Shown here one piece after another: positions 25,612-35,397 of a DNA stretch of 64,000 bases. The position numbers and the translations under genes were made by a program. The notes below the pieces were generated by a model that saw only the letters and a list, made by a program, of their open reading frames with translations, did not search any database and was not told the DNA's origin. The stretch is from Nitrospirillum sp034653275 (GTDB taxonomy: Bacteria; Pseudomonadota; Alphaproteobacteria; Azospirillales; Azospirillaceae), in the NCBI RefSeq assembly GCF_034653275.1, contig NZ_JAYEES010000004.1:682001-746000 (forward strand). Reading direction: 5' to 3'. Every line of letters starts with the position of its first letter. Positions within the stretch are counted from its first letter, which is position 1.

Positions 25612-28261
25612 ATGCTGGACAAGACCTTTTCCCCCGCCGACGTCGAACGCAGCCGCTATGAGCGCTGGGAGCGCTCGGGCGCTTTCGCCGCCCACGTGGA
25701 CAGCAACGCCCAACCCTACACCATCATGATGCCGCCGCCCAACGTGACGGGCAGCCTGCACATGGGCCACGCGCTGACCTTCACGCTGCAGGACCTGCTG
25801 GTCCGCTATCACCGCATGAGCGGCCGCGACGCCCTGTGGCAGCCGGGCACCGACCATGCCGGCATCGCCACCCAGATGGTGGTGGAACGCAACCTGGCGA
25901 AGGAAGGCAAGACGCGGGCCGAGATGGGGCGCGAGGCCTTCCTCAAGAAGGTCTGGGAGTGGAAGGCCGAGTCCGGCGGCACCATCACCCGCCAGCTGCG
26001 CCGCTTGGGCGCCTCGCCCGACTGGTCGCGTGAACGCTTCACCATGGATGAGGGCCTGAACGCCGCCGTCCGCAAGGTGTTCGTGGAGCTGTTCCGCCAG
26101 GGCCTGATCTACCGTGACAAGCGCCTGGTGAACTGGGACCCCAAGCTGCACACCGCCATCTCCGACCTGGAGGTCGAGCAGAAGGAGGTGAAGGGCAGCC
26201 TGTGGTACTTCCGCTACCCGGTCGAGGGTCTGGAAGACACTTACATCACGGTCGCCACCACCCGCCCGGAAACCATGCTGGGCGATACCGGCGTGGCCGT
26301 GCACCCGGATGATGAGCGCTACAAGGACCTGGTGGGCAAGAACGTCATCCTGCCCATCACCGGCCGGCGCATCCCCATCGTCGCCGACGAGTACGCTGAT
26401 CCGGAGACCGGCACCGGTGCGGTGAAGATCACCCCCGCCCACGACTTCAACGATTTCGAGGTCGGCAAGCGTCACAACCTGCCCATGATCAACCTGTTCG
26501 ACCGCGACGCGAAGCTGAACGAGCACGCGCCGGACGAGTACCAGGGGCTGGACCGCTTCGTCGCCCGCAAGAAGGTGGTGGAGGAGATCGAAGCCCTGGG
26601 CCTGCTGGAGAAGATCGACCCGCACACCCTCATGCAGCCGCACGGCGACCGCAGCGGCGTGGTCATCGAGCCGTGGCTGACCGACCAGTGGTATTGCGAC
26701 GCCGTCACCCTGGCGAAGCCCGCCCTGGAGGCGGTGGAGCAGGGCAAGACCCAGTTCGTGCCCAAGCAGTGGGAAAACACCTATTACGAATGGATGCGCA
26801 ACATCCAGCCATGGTGCATCAGCCGCCAGCTGTGGTGGGGCCACCAGAATCCCGGCGTGGTTCGGGCCGGATGGAAAGTTCTTCGTCGCTGAGACGGAAG
26901 CCGAGGCCCAGGCGGAGGCGGATGCCCATTACGGCGCCGCCACGCCCCTGACCCGCGACGCCGACGTGCTGGACACCTGGTTCTCGTCCGCCCTGTGGCC
27001 CTTCTCCACCCTGGGCTGGCCGGAGAAGACGCCGGAACTGGCGCGCTACTACCCCGGTGACGTGCTGGTCACCGGCTTCGACATCATCTTCTTCTGGGTC
27101 GCCCGCATGATGATGATGGGCATCCACTTCATGGGCGACGTGCCCTTCCGCACCATCTACATCCACGCCCTGGTGCGGGATGAGAAGGGGCAGAAGATGT
27201 CGAAGTCCAAGGGCAACGTCATCGATCCCCTGGACCTGATCGACCAGTACGGCTGCGACGCCCTGCGCTTCACCCTGACCGCCATGGCGGCGCAGGGGCG
27301 CGACATCAAGCTGGCGACCTCGCGCGTCGAGGGCTACCGCAACTTCGCGACCAAGCTGTGGAACGCCGCCCGCTACGCCCAGATGAACCAGGTGGCGCCC
27401 GTCCCGGGCTTCGCCCCCACTGGCCTGACCCAGACGGTCAACCGTTGGATCGTGGGCGCCGTGGCCGACTGCGCGGCACAGGTGACCGAGGCGCTGGAAG
27501 GCTATCGCTTCAACGATGCCGCCAACGCCCTGTACCACTTCGCCTGGGGCAGCTTCTGCGACTGGTACCTGGAATTCACCAAGCCCATCCTGCAAGGCGA
27601 GGATGAGGCGGCGAAGGCCGAGACCCGCGCCGTCACCGCCTGGGTGCTGGACCAGATCCTGCACCTGCTGCACCCTATCATGCCCTTCCTGACGGAAGAG
27701 CTGTGGGAGAAGCTGGGCGAGGGACAGGATCGTGGTGAGCTGATCACCGCCGCCTGGCCGGAGTACCCGGCGGGCTACAAGGACGCCGGCGCCCAGGCTG
27801 AGATGGACTGGGTGGTGCGCTTCATCTCTACCATCCGCACCATCCGGTCGGAAATGAACGTGCCGCCGTCGGCCCAGTTGCCGCTGCTGGTGAAGGGCGC
27901 CGGGGCCGACACCGCCGCGCGCCTGGGCACCCACCGCGACCTGATCCTGAAGCTGGCCCGCCTGTCCGACATCACCCTGACCGAGGAGGCGCCGGCCACC
28001 GGTGCCGTGCAGGCGGTGGTGGACGAGGCGACGCTGGTCCTGCCCCTGGCCGACTTCATCGACCTGGCCAAGGAGAAGGCCCGCCTGGCCAAGGAAATCC
28101 AGAAGCTGGAGGGCGAGATCGCCAAGGTCGACGCCAAGCTGGGCAACCCCAACTTCGTCGACAAGGCCCCGCCCGAGGTCATCGAGGAACAGCGGGAACG
28201 CCGGGCCGAGGCCGACGGCACCCGCGCCAAACTGGCCGAGGCGCTGTCCCGCCTGGGCTGA
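25612..28261 (+). CDS. valS: Valine-tRNA ligase, one-base insertion as read
   Basis: Charges tRNA-Val with valine; essential in bacteria. The class I HIGH motif reads GSLHMGH at 48-53, the editing (CP1) domain occupies roughly 190-340, and KMSKS is at 528-532. The C-terminal coiled coil (KARLAKEIQKLEGEIAKVDAKL) is complete. The frame breaks at CCAGAATCCC, 26844-26853: the family sequence expects HQIPAWFGPDGK, restored by removing one A of 26848-26849. Corrected length is 882 residues, normal for alphaproteobacteria. Since the cell cannot live without ValS, a consensus error or a second valS copy elsewhere must explain it. ATG 25612 (MLDKTFSP) is preferred to the GTG three codons earlier. Confidence 0.95.
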
Positions 28262-28283
28262 TGCCCGCCCCGTCCGAAACGCG

Positions 28284-28311
28284 AACGGCCGTCTCTTCCG
28301 GGGCGGCCGTT
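28284..28311 (+). terminator. Rho-independent terminator of valS
   Basis: AACGGCCG (28284-28291) pairs with CGGCCGTT (28304-28311), followed by TTGCGTT. Outer CGC/GCG bases extend the stem. It sits between valS and the convergent membrane-protein gene. Confidence 0.8.
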
Positions 28312-28334
28312 TTGCGTTGAGGGGGGCGGGGCCC

Positions 28335-29399
28335 TCAGGGGGCGAAGGGACCGGGCGCGTCGGCCGTCGGCTTTTTCAGCCAGATGCCGGCCAGGGCCAC
28401 GAAGGGGATCAGGTGCAGCAGGGTGCGGGTCTCATTGGTCAGGCCCAGGGCCAGCACGGCCAGCACCTGCACCAAGACGAAGGCCGCCAGCGACAGGGCA
28501 CGGACGCCGTGCCGCTTCACCATCACCGCCACCAGGCCCAGCACGATGGCCAGGTAGATGGGGATCAAAAGATCCAACGACAGGCTGGGATCGGTGATCC
28601 AGTCGTAGAACTGGCCGAAATTCTCCCCCACCTGGATGTGGAAATAGGCGTCGAACGTGGTGGAGGATGATTTCTGGATGTCGCGGAAGATCTTGTAGCC
28701 GATCTCTTCCTTCAGCAGCGTCTTGCGCAGGAATTCGATGATGGCGAAGGCGGCAATGCTGCCCAGCGCGCCGGAGGCCAGCCAGCGCCAATCCGGCCGG
28801 CGCTTTTCCACCCAGGCGTCGATGACGGCCTTGGCCATCATATAGCCGCCGATGAAGACGGCTGATTCGTGGTTGAAGCAGGCCACGCCCAGCAGAGCCA
28901 GGAAGGCCCACCACGGCGCCCGGGTCAGGACCAGCAGGTAGAACACCGCCGTGGTCAGCAGCAGCACGAAGTCCCAGATGTACAGCCAGGGCTTCGACAT
29001 CAGCGCCATGAACAGCACATGCATGGCCAGCAAGGCCGTCCAGGCCCTCTGCCGTCCGTTTTCCGCCGGACCGCCCGCCGCCTGGGCGGCGTAGAACAGG
29101 GCCAAGCCGGCGCCGGTCAGGCCGAACACGGCGACGACGGCGTGGGCGCTGGTCAGGTTCACACCCGTCAGTTCGATCAGATGTTCCAGGAAGGGCGCCA
29201 GCACGCGCGACTGGAAGAAGCGCCAGTGCGGATAGCCCTGCAGCACCCCCACCTCGGCCTGCAGGTTCTGCAGCAGGTACTGGTCGAAGAAATGGACGAT
29301 GTGGCGCCACTGCGCCACAGCCAGGATGAAGGCCGTGCCCGTCACCAGCAGGGCGTCGAGGTATTCCTCCCGCCCAGCGCGCAAATCCAAACCACGCAT
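28335..29399 (-). CDS. Polytopic membrane protein of unknown function
   Basis: A 354-residue protein with about nine to ten hydrophobic segments spread over its whole length, for example VTGTAFILAVAQW, AVVAVFGLTGAGLALFYAA, FLALLGVACFNHESAVFIGGYMMA and the C-terminal LAAFVLVQVLAVLALGL. The first lumenal-type loop contains HIVHFFDQYLLQNLQAEVGVLQGYPHWRF with many aromatic residues, reminiscent of GT-C style membrane enzymes, but no catalytic motif is recognised. ATG 29399 is chosen over an upstream in-frame start at 29429 because the protein then begins MRGLDLRAG without extra soluble sequence. It lies just upstream of gph on the same strand direction (gap about 59 bases from the gph stop), so co-transcription from gph is possible. 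Confidence 0.7.
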   Translation of the reverse strand: MRGLDLRAGREEYLDALLVTGTAFILAVAQWRHIVHFFDQYLLQNLQAEVGVLQGYPHWRFFQSRVLAPFLEHLIELTGVNLTSAHAVVAVFGLTGAGLALFYAAQAAGGPAENGRQRAWTALLAMHVLFMALMSKPWLYIWDFVLLLTTAVFYLLVLTRAPWWAFLALLGVACFNHESAVFIGGYMMAKAVIDAWVEKRRPDWRWLASGALGSIAAFAIIEFLRKTLLKEEIGYKIFRDIQKSSSTTFDAYFHIQVGENFGQFYDWITDPSLSLDLLIPIYLAIVLGLVAVMVKRHGVRALSLAAFVLVQVLAVLALGLTNETRTLLHLIPFVALAGIWLKKPTADAPGPFAP

Positions 29400-29458
29400 A
29401 TGCGACGTTCCCCGATAAGCCGGCCCCAATACGCCGGCCCCAATAAGCGATCAGGCCG

Positions 29459-30133
29459 TCACCCCGCGGCCAAATCCGCCAGGGCGGACGGCAGGTCGCG
29501 GAAATGATCCACCAACCGGTCCGCCCCCAGTTGTTCCACGGGCATGCGCGGATAGCCATAGGTAACGCACACGACCTGGCAACCGGCGGCGCGCCCGGCC
29601 GTCACGTCGTTGGCGCCATCGCCCACCATGATGGTCTTGCCCGGGGCGGCCGCCAGGTGGGCCATGGCGTGCAGCAGCGGGCCGGGGTGCGGCTTGCGCG
29701 TGGGCAGGGTGTCGCCCCCGACCACCGCCTTGAAGTAGGGCGCGAGGCCGATGGCCTCCAGCACCGCATGGGTCGCCCGTTCGGGTTTGTTGGTCACCAG
29801 GGCCAGGGGGATGTCGGCGCTCAAGGTGGCCAAGGTTTCCGCCACACCGGGGAAGACGCAGGACGGATCGGCCGGCAAGGCCTCATAGATGGCCATGTAG
29901 CGGTCGGTCATGGCGGGGACCGAGTCGGGATCCAGGGGCCGGCCCACGGCGGCGAAGGTGCGGGTCACCAGCATGGGGGCGCCGTCGCCAATGAACTGGT
30001 GCACCTGCGCCAGGTCCAGGTTGGGCAGGTCCTCTTCATCCAGCAGGCGGTTGATGCCGGTCAGGATGTCGGGCGCGCTGTCGATCAGCGTTCCGTCGAA
30101 GTCGAACAGGACGGCGGCGGGCATGAGGCTCAT
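29459..30133 (-). CDS. gph: Phosphoglycolate phosphatase (HAD superfamily)
   Basis: Dephosphorylates 2-phosphoglycolate arising from DNA repair or oxygenase reactions. The 224-residue protein shows the HAD motifs in order: DFDGTLID (11-18, nucleophile Asp11 and acid Asp13), the helical cap, VTNKP (motif II Thr114), RKPHPGP (motif III Lys147) and GDGANDV (motif IV Asp172, Asp176). ATG 30133 or ATG 30124 may be used. It is divergent from glmU, with 147 bases between the starts. Confidence 0.92.
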   Translation of the reverse strand: MSLMPAAVLFDFDGTLIDSAPDILTGINRLLDEEDLPNLDLAQVHQFIGDGAPMLVTRTFAAVGRPLDPDSVPAMTDRYMAIYEALPADPSCVFPGVAETLATLSADIPLALVTNKPERATHAVLEAIGLAPYFKAVVGGDTLPTRKPHPGPLLHAMAHLAAAPGKTIMVGDGANDVTAGRAAGCQVVCVTYGYPRMPVEQLGADRLVDHFRDLPSALADLAAG

Positions 30134-30280
30134 GGGGGCGGCATCCGGGCGATGGCGGTTTCGCGAGACACCCTCGTTGTGGCAGTAAGGGGGCCTTGCT
30201 GGCAATGGCGTCGGGCGGGGGCTCATCCCATCGGACGAGGTCCAGCAACCTGAACAGTCGCCTTGAAAAGGTTCATCGCC

Positions 30281-31651
30281 ATGACCGCCCCGACCTCGAC
30301 CCCCGCGCTCGCCTGCATCATCCTGGCGGCTGGCAAGGGCACCCGGATGAAGTCCGACTTGCCCAAGGTGCTGCACCCCATCGCCAATGAGCCCATGGTG
30401 GCCCATGTGCTGCGGGCGGCGTCGGCGTTGCGCCCCGACCGGGTCATCGTCGTGGTGGGGCCGGGGCAGGAGGCCGTGGCCCAGGCCGTGGCGCCGCACG
30501 CCACCGTGCTGCAGCCGCAGCAGCTGGGCACCGCCGACGCCGTGAAGGCGGCGCGCGCGGACCTGGGCGATTTCGACGGCGACGTCCTGGTGCTGTTCGG
30601 CGACACGCCCCTGGTGCGGCCGGAGACGCTGTCCCTGCTGGTGCAGGCCCGGCGCGGCGCCGGCGACCCGGCCGTGGCGGTGCTGGGCATGCGCCCGGCC
30701 GATCCCGCCGCCTATGGCCGCCTGGTGCAGGATGAGGCCGGCGGCCTGACCAAGATCGTGGAATACCTGGACGCCACGCCGGAGGAGCGGGCCATCGGCC
30801 TGTGCAACGCCGGCCTGATGGCCTTCGACGGTCGCCGCCTATGGGCCATCCTGGACGCCATCGGCAGCGCCAACGCCAAGGGCGAATACTACCTGACCGA
30901 CGCCGTGGCCGTGGCCCGCGCCCAGGGGTACGCCTGCGCGGTGGCGGAGGGGGACCCGGCGGATGTGGAGGGCGTCAATTCCCGGGTTGAGCTGGCCAAG
31001 CTGGAACAGCTGATGCAGGCCCGCCTGCGCCGCCAGGCCATGCTGAACGGCGCCACCCTGGCCGACCCGGACACCGTCTGGTTCTCCGCCGACACGGTGC
31101 TGGGCCGCGATGTCACCGTGGGCCAAAACGTCGTGTTCGGGCCCGGCGTGGTGGTGGAGGATGGCGTGACCATCCGGCCTTTCTGCCACCTGGAAGGGGT
31201 GGTGGTGCGGCGCGAGGCCATCATCGGCCCCTATTCCCGGCTGCGCCCGGGGTCCGACATCGGCGTGGGCGCCCACATCGGCAACTTTGTGGAGGTCAAG
31301 GCCTCCACCCTGGGCAACGGTGCCAAGGCCAACCACCTGGCCTATGTCGGCGACGCCGATATCGGGGAGGGGACCAACATCGGCGCCGGCGCCATCACCT
31401 GCAACTATGACGGCACCTTCAAGTACCGCACCCAGGTGGGCCGCAACGTCTTCGTCGGTACCAACGCCACCCTGGTGGCCCCGGTACGGGTGGGTGACGG
31501 CGCCTTCATCGCCGGTGGCAGCACCATCACCGAGACGGTGCCGGCCGACGCCCTGGCCATCGGCCGGGGCCGCCAGGTGGTGAAGGAAGGCTGGGCCGCC
31601 GCCTTCGCCGCCGCCCAGAAGGCGCGCAAGGCGGCGCAGAAGAAGGGCTGA
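30281..31651 (+). CDS. glmU: Bifunctional UDP-N-acetylglucosamine pyrophosphorylase / glucosamine-1-phosphate N-acetyltransferase
   Basis: Makes UDP-GlcNAc for peptidoglycan and lipopolysaccharide in two steps carried by one 456-residue protein. The N-terminal uridyltransferase has LAAGKGTRM (15-23) and the LGTADAV substrate loop. The C-terminal left-handed beta-helix acetyltransferase has many hexapeptide repeats plus the signature NFVEVKASTLGNGAKANHL and AGAITCNYDG. The ATG at 30281 is used; an in-frame TTG six codons upstream is less likely. The gene is complete and is followed after 86 bases by the SulP gene on the same strand. Confidence 0.96.
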   Translation: MTAPTSTPALACIILAAGKGTRMKSDLPKVLHPIANEPMVAHVLRAASALRPDRVIVVVGPGQEAVAQAVAPHATVLQPQQLGTADAVKAARADLGDFDGDVLVLFGDTPLVRPETLSLLVQARRGAGDPAVAVLGMRPADPAAYGRLVQDEAGGLTKIVEYLDATPEERAIGLCNAGLMAFDGRRLWAILDAIGSANAKGEYYLTDAVAVARAQGYACAVAEGDPADVEGVNSRVELAKLEQLMQARLRRQAMLNGATLADPDTVWFSADTVLGRDVTVGQNVVFGPGVVVEDGVTIRPFCHLEGVVVRREAIIGPYSRLRPGSDIGVGAHIGNFVEVKASTLGNGAKANHLAYVGDADIGEGTNIGAGAITCNYDGTFKYRTQVGRNVFVGTNATLVAPVRVGDGAFIAGGSTITETVPADALAIGRGRQVVKEGWAAAFAAAQKARKAAQKKG

Positions 31652-31737
31652 GCGGGAAAGGGTTAGGCGAGGACGGCCCGACTGGGCGATGGTATGGGGC
31701 AAAGGATGGGTGCGGCGCATTAACGACAGGGGGCGTC

Positions 31738-33464
31738 ATGCACAGGACGATGGCGGAACCAGGGTGGCGGGAACTTTATAAACCCAAACTGGTCACGGTG
31801 CTGCGCGAGGGGTATGGCCTGCGCGACCTGCGGGCCGACCTGGTGGCCGGCCTGACCGTGGCCATCGTGGCCTTGCCGCTGTCCATGGCCATCGCCATCG
31901 CCTCGGGCGTTACCCCGGACCGGGGGCTGTACACCGCCATCGTCGGCGGCTTCCTGGTGTCGCTGCTGGGCGGCAGCCGGTTCCAGATCGGCGGCCCGGC
32001 CGGGGCCTTCATCGTGCTGGTCGCCGCGTCGGTGGAGCGGCTGGGGGTGGGGGGCTTGGCGCTGGCCGTGGTCCTGTCCGGCCTGATCCTCATGGCCATC
32101 GGCGCCCTGCGCCTGGGCACCTTCATCAAGTACATCCCCTATCCCGTTACCGTGGGCTTCACCGCCGGCATCGCCGTCATCATCGCGGCCAGCCAGGCGC
32201 GTGACCTGTTGGGCCTGACGCTGCCGGGCAAGGAGCCGGGGCCGCTTGTGCCCAAGCTGTTGGCCCTGGGGCACGCGCTGCCCACGCTGAACCCCGCCGC
32301 CCTGGGGACGGCGGTGGCGACCATCGCCCTGATCGTGCTGCTGCGGCGCTGGCGTCCTCAATGGCCCGTCCTGCTGATCGCGGTGGCGGCGGCCAGCGTG
32401 GTCGCGGCGCTTGCCCACCTCCCCGTTGAGACCATCGGCACGCGCTTCGGCGGCATCCCGCGCAGCCTGCCGGCCCCCCATCTGCCGCCCCTGTCCCCGG
32501 ACCTGGTGTTGGCGGTTCTGCCGGACGCGGTGTCCTTCGCGCTGTTGGGCGCCATCGAAAGCCTGCTGTCCGCCGTGGTGGCCGATGGCATGACCGGCCG
32601 GCGCCACCGCGCCAACGCCGAGCTGGTGGCGCAGGGTGTCGCCAACATCGCCAGTGCGCTCTGCGGCGGCATCTGCGTCACCGGCACCATCGCCCGCACG
32701 GCCACCAATGTGCGGGCGGGTGCGCGCGGGCCGGTGTCCGGCATGGCGCACGCCGTGTTCCTGGCGCTGTTCATGGCCGTGGCCGCGCCGCTGGCCAGCT
32801 ATATCCCCCTGCCGGCGCTGGCGGGGGTGCTGGCGATCGTCGCCTGGAACATGGCGGAGAAGCATGCCTTCGGCCTGTTGCTGCGGGCGTCCTGGGGGGA
32901 TGCCGCGGTGCTGCTCTCCACCTTCCTGCTGACTGTCCTGCGGGACCTGACGCTGGGTATCGTCGTCGGCTTCGCCACCGGGTCGCTGCTGTTCATCCAC
33001 CGCATGGCCGGGACACTGCGGGTGGAGGGGGCAACCCCCTGGTGGCCCCTGACGTGGCCGATCGCGCCGGCCCGCTGCCGGACCAACCCCAGACGCGCGA
33101 CGACGACATCCTGGTCTTCCGCCTGTCCGGCGCCTTCTTTTTCGGGGCGGCGGCCGGCGTGTCCGCCCTGTTCGACCGCATCGCCGCCCGGCCGCGGGCT
33201 TACGTGTTGGACCTGACGGCGGTGCCGCTGCTGGATTCCACGGCTGTCACCGTCATCGACGGGCTGGCGGCCAAGGCGCGCAAGCAGGGGGCGGTCGTGG
33301 CCATCGCCCTGGCCGATCCGGAGGCGCGGCGCCTGCTGCTGACACAGGGCCTGAAGCCGCCGCGGGTTTATGTCGGCCGCACCCTGGACCAGGCGCTGGT
33401 CCGCGCCCGCCGTGCCTTGGGCCGGCCGGGGGACCTGCCGGACGCGGACCACGAAGCGGCCTGA
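31738..33464 (+). pseudogene. SulP-family anion transporter with STAS domain, frameshifted as read
   Basis: Inner-membrane SLC26/SulP permease for sulfate, bicarbonate or a similar anion. The first frame (to about residue 425) contains the SulP hallmark near the start, ADLVAGLTVAIVALPLSMAIAIASGVTPDRGLY, and about 10-12 helices. The C-terminal STAS domain (DDDILVFRLSGAFFFGAAAG...VPLLDSTAVTVIDGL) is in another frame. The break is at GGGGG, 33027-33031: one extra G gives ...RVEGGNPLVAPDVAD... and a 575-residue protein of normal length. As both parts keep conserved residues, an indel error or a very recent mutation is favoured over decay. The anion cannot be predicted; no carbonic anhydrase or cys gene is next to it. 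Confidence 0.85.
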
Positions 33465-33647
33465 GCCCCAGACTTGAATTTCAGCCCGGCATGGGAACGC
33501 AGGCTAAGGGCGGACGGTTGTGACCTGGCTTGGCCGGGGGCCTGCCCGCCTACAGGGCGCGCCTACGGGGCCACCCGCATTGCAACGCCCCCGGATCCGG
33601 CCTACGTAAGAACCATGCCCCCAGGCGGTTGTTATAAGAGGTTTGCC

Positions 33648-35159
33648 ATGGACACCCCCGTTCGCGCCCCCCACGGGCCCCTCATCCGCACGGCTCAAGC
33701 CCTTGGGCTGAAGGACCCCGATCTGCTGCGGGATCAAGCCTATATCGGCGGGTCCTGGGTGGATGCCGACGGCGGCGGTACCATAGATGTCGACAACCCG
33801 GCGACGGGGGAGGTCATCGGCACCATTCCCGACATGGGCGCCGCCGAGACGGCGTTGGCCATCAAGGCGGCCAACGCGGCCTGGGCCGGCTGGCGCGCCC
33901 GCACCGCCAAGGACCGTGCCGCCGTCATGCGCCGCTGGTTCGAGATGATCATGGCGGCGCAGGAGGATCTGGCCCGCATCATGACGGCGGAGCAGGGCAA
34001 GTCCCTGGCCGAATCGCGGGGCGAGGTTGCGTACGGCGCCAGCTTCATCGAATGGTTCGCGGAGGAGGGCAAGCGCGCCTACGGCGACACCATCCCCAGC
34101 TTCGCCGGCGACAAGCGCATCGTGGTGGTGAAGGAGCCCATCGGTGTCGCCGCCGCCATCACCCCCTGGAACTTCCCCATCGCCATGATCACGCGCAAGG
34201 TGGGGCCGGCCTTGGCCGCCGGCTGCCCCATCGTGGTGCGCCCGTCGGAGGTGACGCCCTACAGCGCCCTGGCGCTGGCCGTGCTGGCGGAGCGGGCGGG
34301 CGTGCCGCCGGGGGTGTTCAGCGTTGTCACCGGCCATCCCAGACCCATCGGCGGGGAGATGACGTCCAACCCGCTGGTGCGCAAGCTGTCCTTCACCGGC
34401 TCCACGCCGGTGGGCAAGCTGCTGATGAAGCAGAGCGCCGACACGCTGAAGAAGCTGAGCCTGGAGCTGGGCGGCAACGCGCCCTTCATCGTCTTCGACG
34501 ATGCCGACCTGGACGCGGCGGTGGAGGGGGCCATGGCCTCCAAGTATCGCAACGCCGGCCAGACCTGTGTCTGCGCCAACCGCATCCTGGTGCAGGACGG
34601 CGTCTATGAGGCCTTCGCCGCCCGCCTGGCCGAGGCGGTGGGCCGCCTGCGCGTGGGCAACGGCGCGGACAAGGACGTGACCACCGGCCCCCTGATCAAC
34701 GCCGCCGCGGTGGAGAAGGCGGAGCGCCACATCGCCGACGCGGTGTCCAAGGGCGCGCGCGTCGCCATGGGCGGCCGGCGCCACGCGCTGGGCGGCAATT
34801 TCTTCGAGCCCACCCTGCTGCTGGACGCCACGCCGGACATGATCCTGGCGCGGGAGGAAACCTTCGGCCCGGTGGCGCCGCTGTTCCGCTTCAAGGACGA
34901 GGCCGAGGCCATCCACATGGCCAACGACACCGAGTTCGGCCTGGCCGCCTATTTCTACAGCCGCGACATCGGCCGCATCTGGCGGGTGGCCGAGGCGCTG
35001 GAATACGGCATGGTCGGCATCAACGAGGGCATCATCTCCACCGAGGTGGCGCCCTTCGGCGGCGTGAAGCAGAGCGGCTTGGGCCGCGAGGGCTCCAAGT
35101 ACGGGATCGAGGATTACCTGGTGGTGAAATACCTGCTGATGGGCGGCCTGAAGGCCTGA
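33648..35159 (+). CDS. gabD: Succinate-semialdehyde dehydrogenase
   Basis: Oxidises succinate semialdehyde to succinate with NAD(P)+, linking 4-aminobutyrate breakdown to the TCA cycle. The 503-residue protein aligns by eye with E. coli GabD throughout: PWNFPIAMITRK, SFTGST, catalytic base Glu273 (LELGGNAPFIVFDDADLD), nucleophile Cys307 (GQTCVCANR) and the C-terminal ETFGPVAPLFRFKDE and EVAPFGGVKQSGLGREGS. One unusual point is Arg198 (VVRPSE) where most aldehyde dehydrogenases have a Lys that contacts the adenosine ribose of the cofactor. AAGAGG is placed 8 bases before ATG 33648. No gabT is next to it. A general aldehyde dehydrogenase is the alternative reading. Confidence 0.9.
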   Translation: MDTPVRAPHGPLIRTAQALGLKDPDLLRDQAYIGGSWVDADGGGTIDVDNPATGEVIGTIPDMGAAETALAIKAANAAWAGWRARTAKDRAAVMRRWFEMIMAAQEDLARIMTAEQGKSLAESRGEVAYGASFIEWFAEEGKRAYGDTIPSFAGDKRIVVVKEPIGVAAAITPWNFPIAMITRKVGPALAAGCPIVVRPSEVTPYSALALAVLAERAGVPPGVFSVVTGHPRPIGGEMTSNPLVRKLSFTGSTPVGKLLMKQSADTLKKLSLELGGNAPFIVFDDADLDAAVEGAMASKYRNAGQTCVCANRILVQDGVYEAFAARLAEAVGRLRVGNGADKDVTTGPLINAAAVEKAERHIADAVSKGARVAMGGRRHALGGNFFEPTLLLDATPDMILAREETFGPVAPLFRFKDEAEAIHMANDTEFGLAAYFYSRDIGRIWRVAEALEYGMVGINEGIISTEVAPFGGVKQSGLGREGSKYGIEDYLVVKYLLMGGLKA

Positions 35160-35251
35160 CGCGGCGGGTGAGGGGCTGAAAGCGACATGAGGTTATTGGG
35201 CCCCGACGGGGGCCGCCGCAGGTTTTAGGGTGGCTGAAGCCGCCCTTGAAC

Positions 35252-35323
35252 CGAGGAAGCCAGGCGGCCGGATGGCCGCGCCCGGCGCATGAGGGGGCGT
35301 TCGGTCGGTCACGGCCGAACGCC
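35252..35323. repeat. Two-hairpin structured repeat, copy A (upstream of zwf)
   Basis: CGAGGAAGCC (35252-35261) is followed by hairpin 1, GCGGCC-GGAT-GGCCGC (35264-35279), the linker GGCGCATGAGGGG (35284-35296) and hairpin 2. Hairpin 2 has stem GGCGTTCGG/CCGAACGCC (35296-35304 and 35315-35323) and a 10-base loop containing GGTCACG. The same arrangement recurs at 39695-39765 with compensating stem changes. A further hairpin GGGTGGC-TGAA-GCCGCCC stands just upstream at 35228-35245. No gene lies in 35160-35492. The strand in use is not known. Confidence 0.7.
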
Positions 35324-35352
35324 GCACGGAATAGCTGTCATGTTACGGAATT

Positions 35353-35397
35353 ACCGGAAAATCACCCCGCTGATTACCTGGCAGGTGATTTTCCGGT
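35353..35397. repeat. Perfect 14-bp inverted repeat upstream of zwf
   Basis: ACCGGAAAATCACC (35353-35366) and GGTGATTTTCCGGT (35384-35397) are exact reverse complements around 17 bases. The repeat ends about 95 bases before the zwf start, a suitable place for an operator or attenuator of the Entner-Doudoroff operon. It has no T run, so it is not a simple terminator. Confidence 0.75.

Noticed and set aside
24952..26844. Minus-strand frame of 630 codons covering popZ and valS
   Set aside because: Crosses two unrelated plus-strand genes and two terminators; no protein-like character.
35252..35261. GAGGAAG resembling the conserved start of RNase P RNA
   Set aside because: The following sequence lacks the P4 and other conserved RNase P elements and is far too short.
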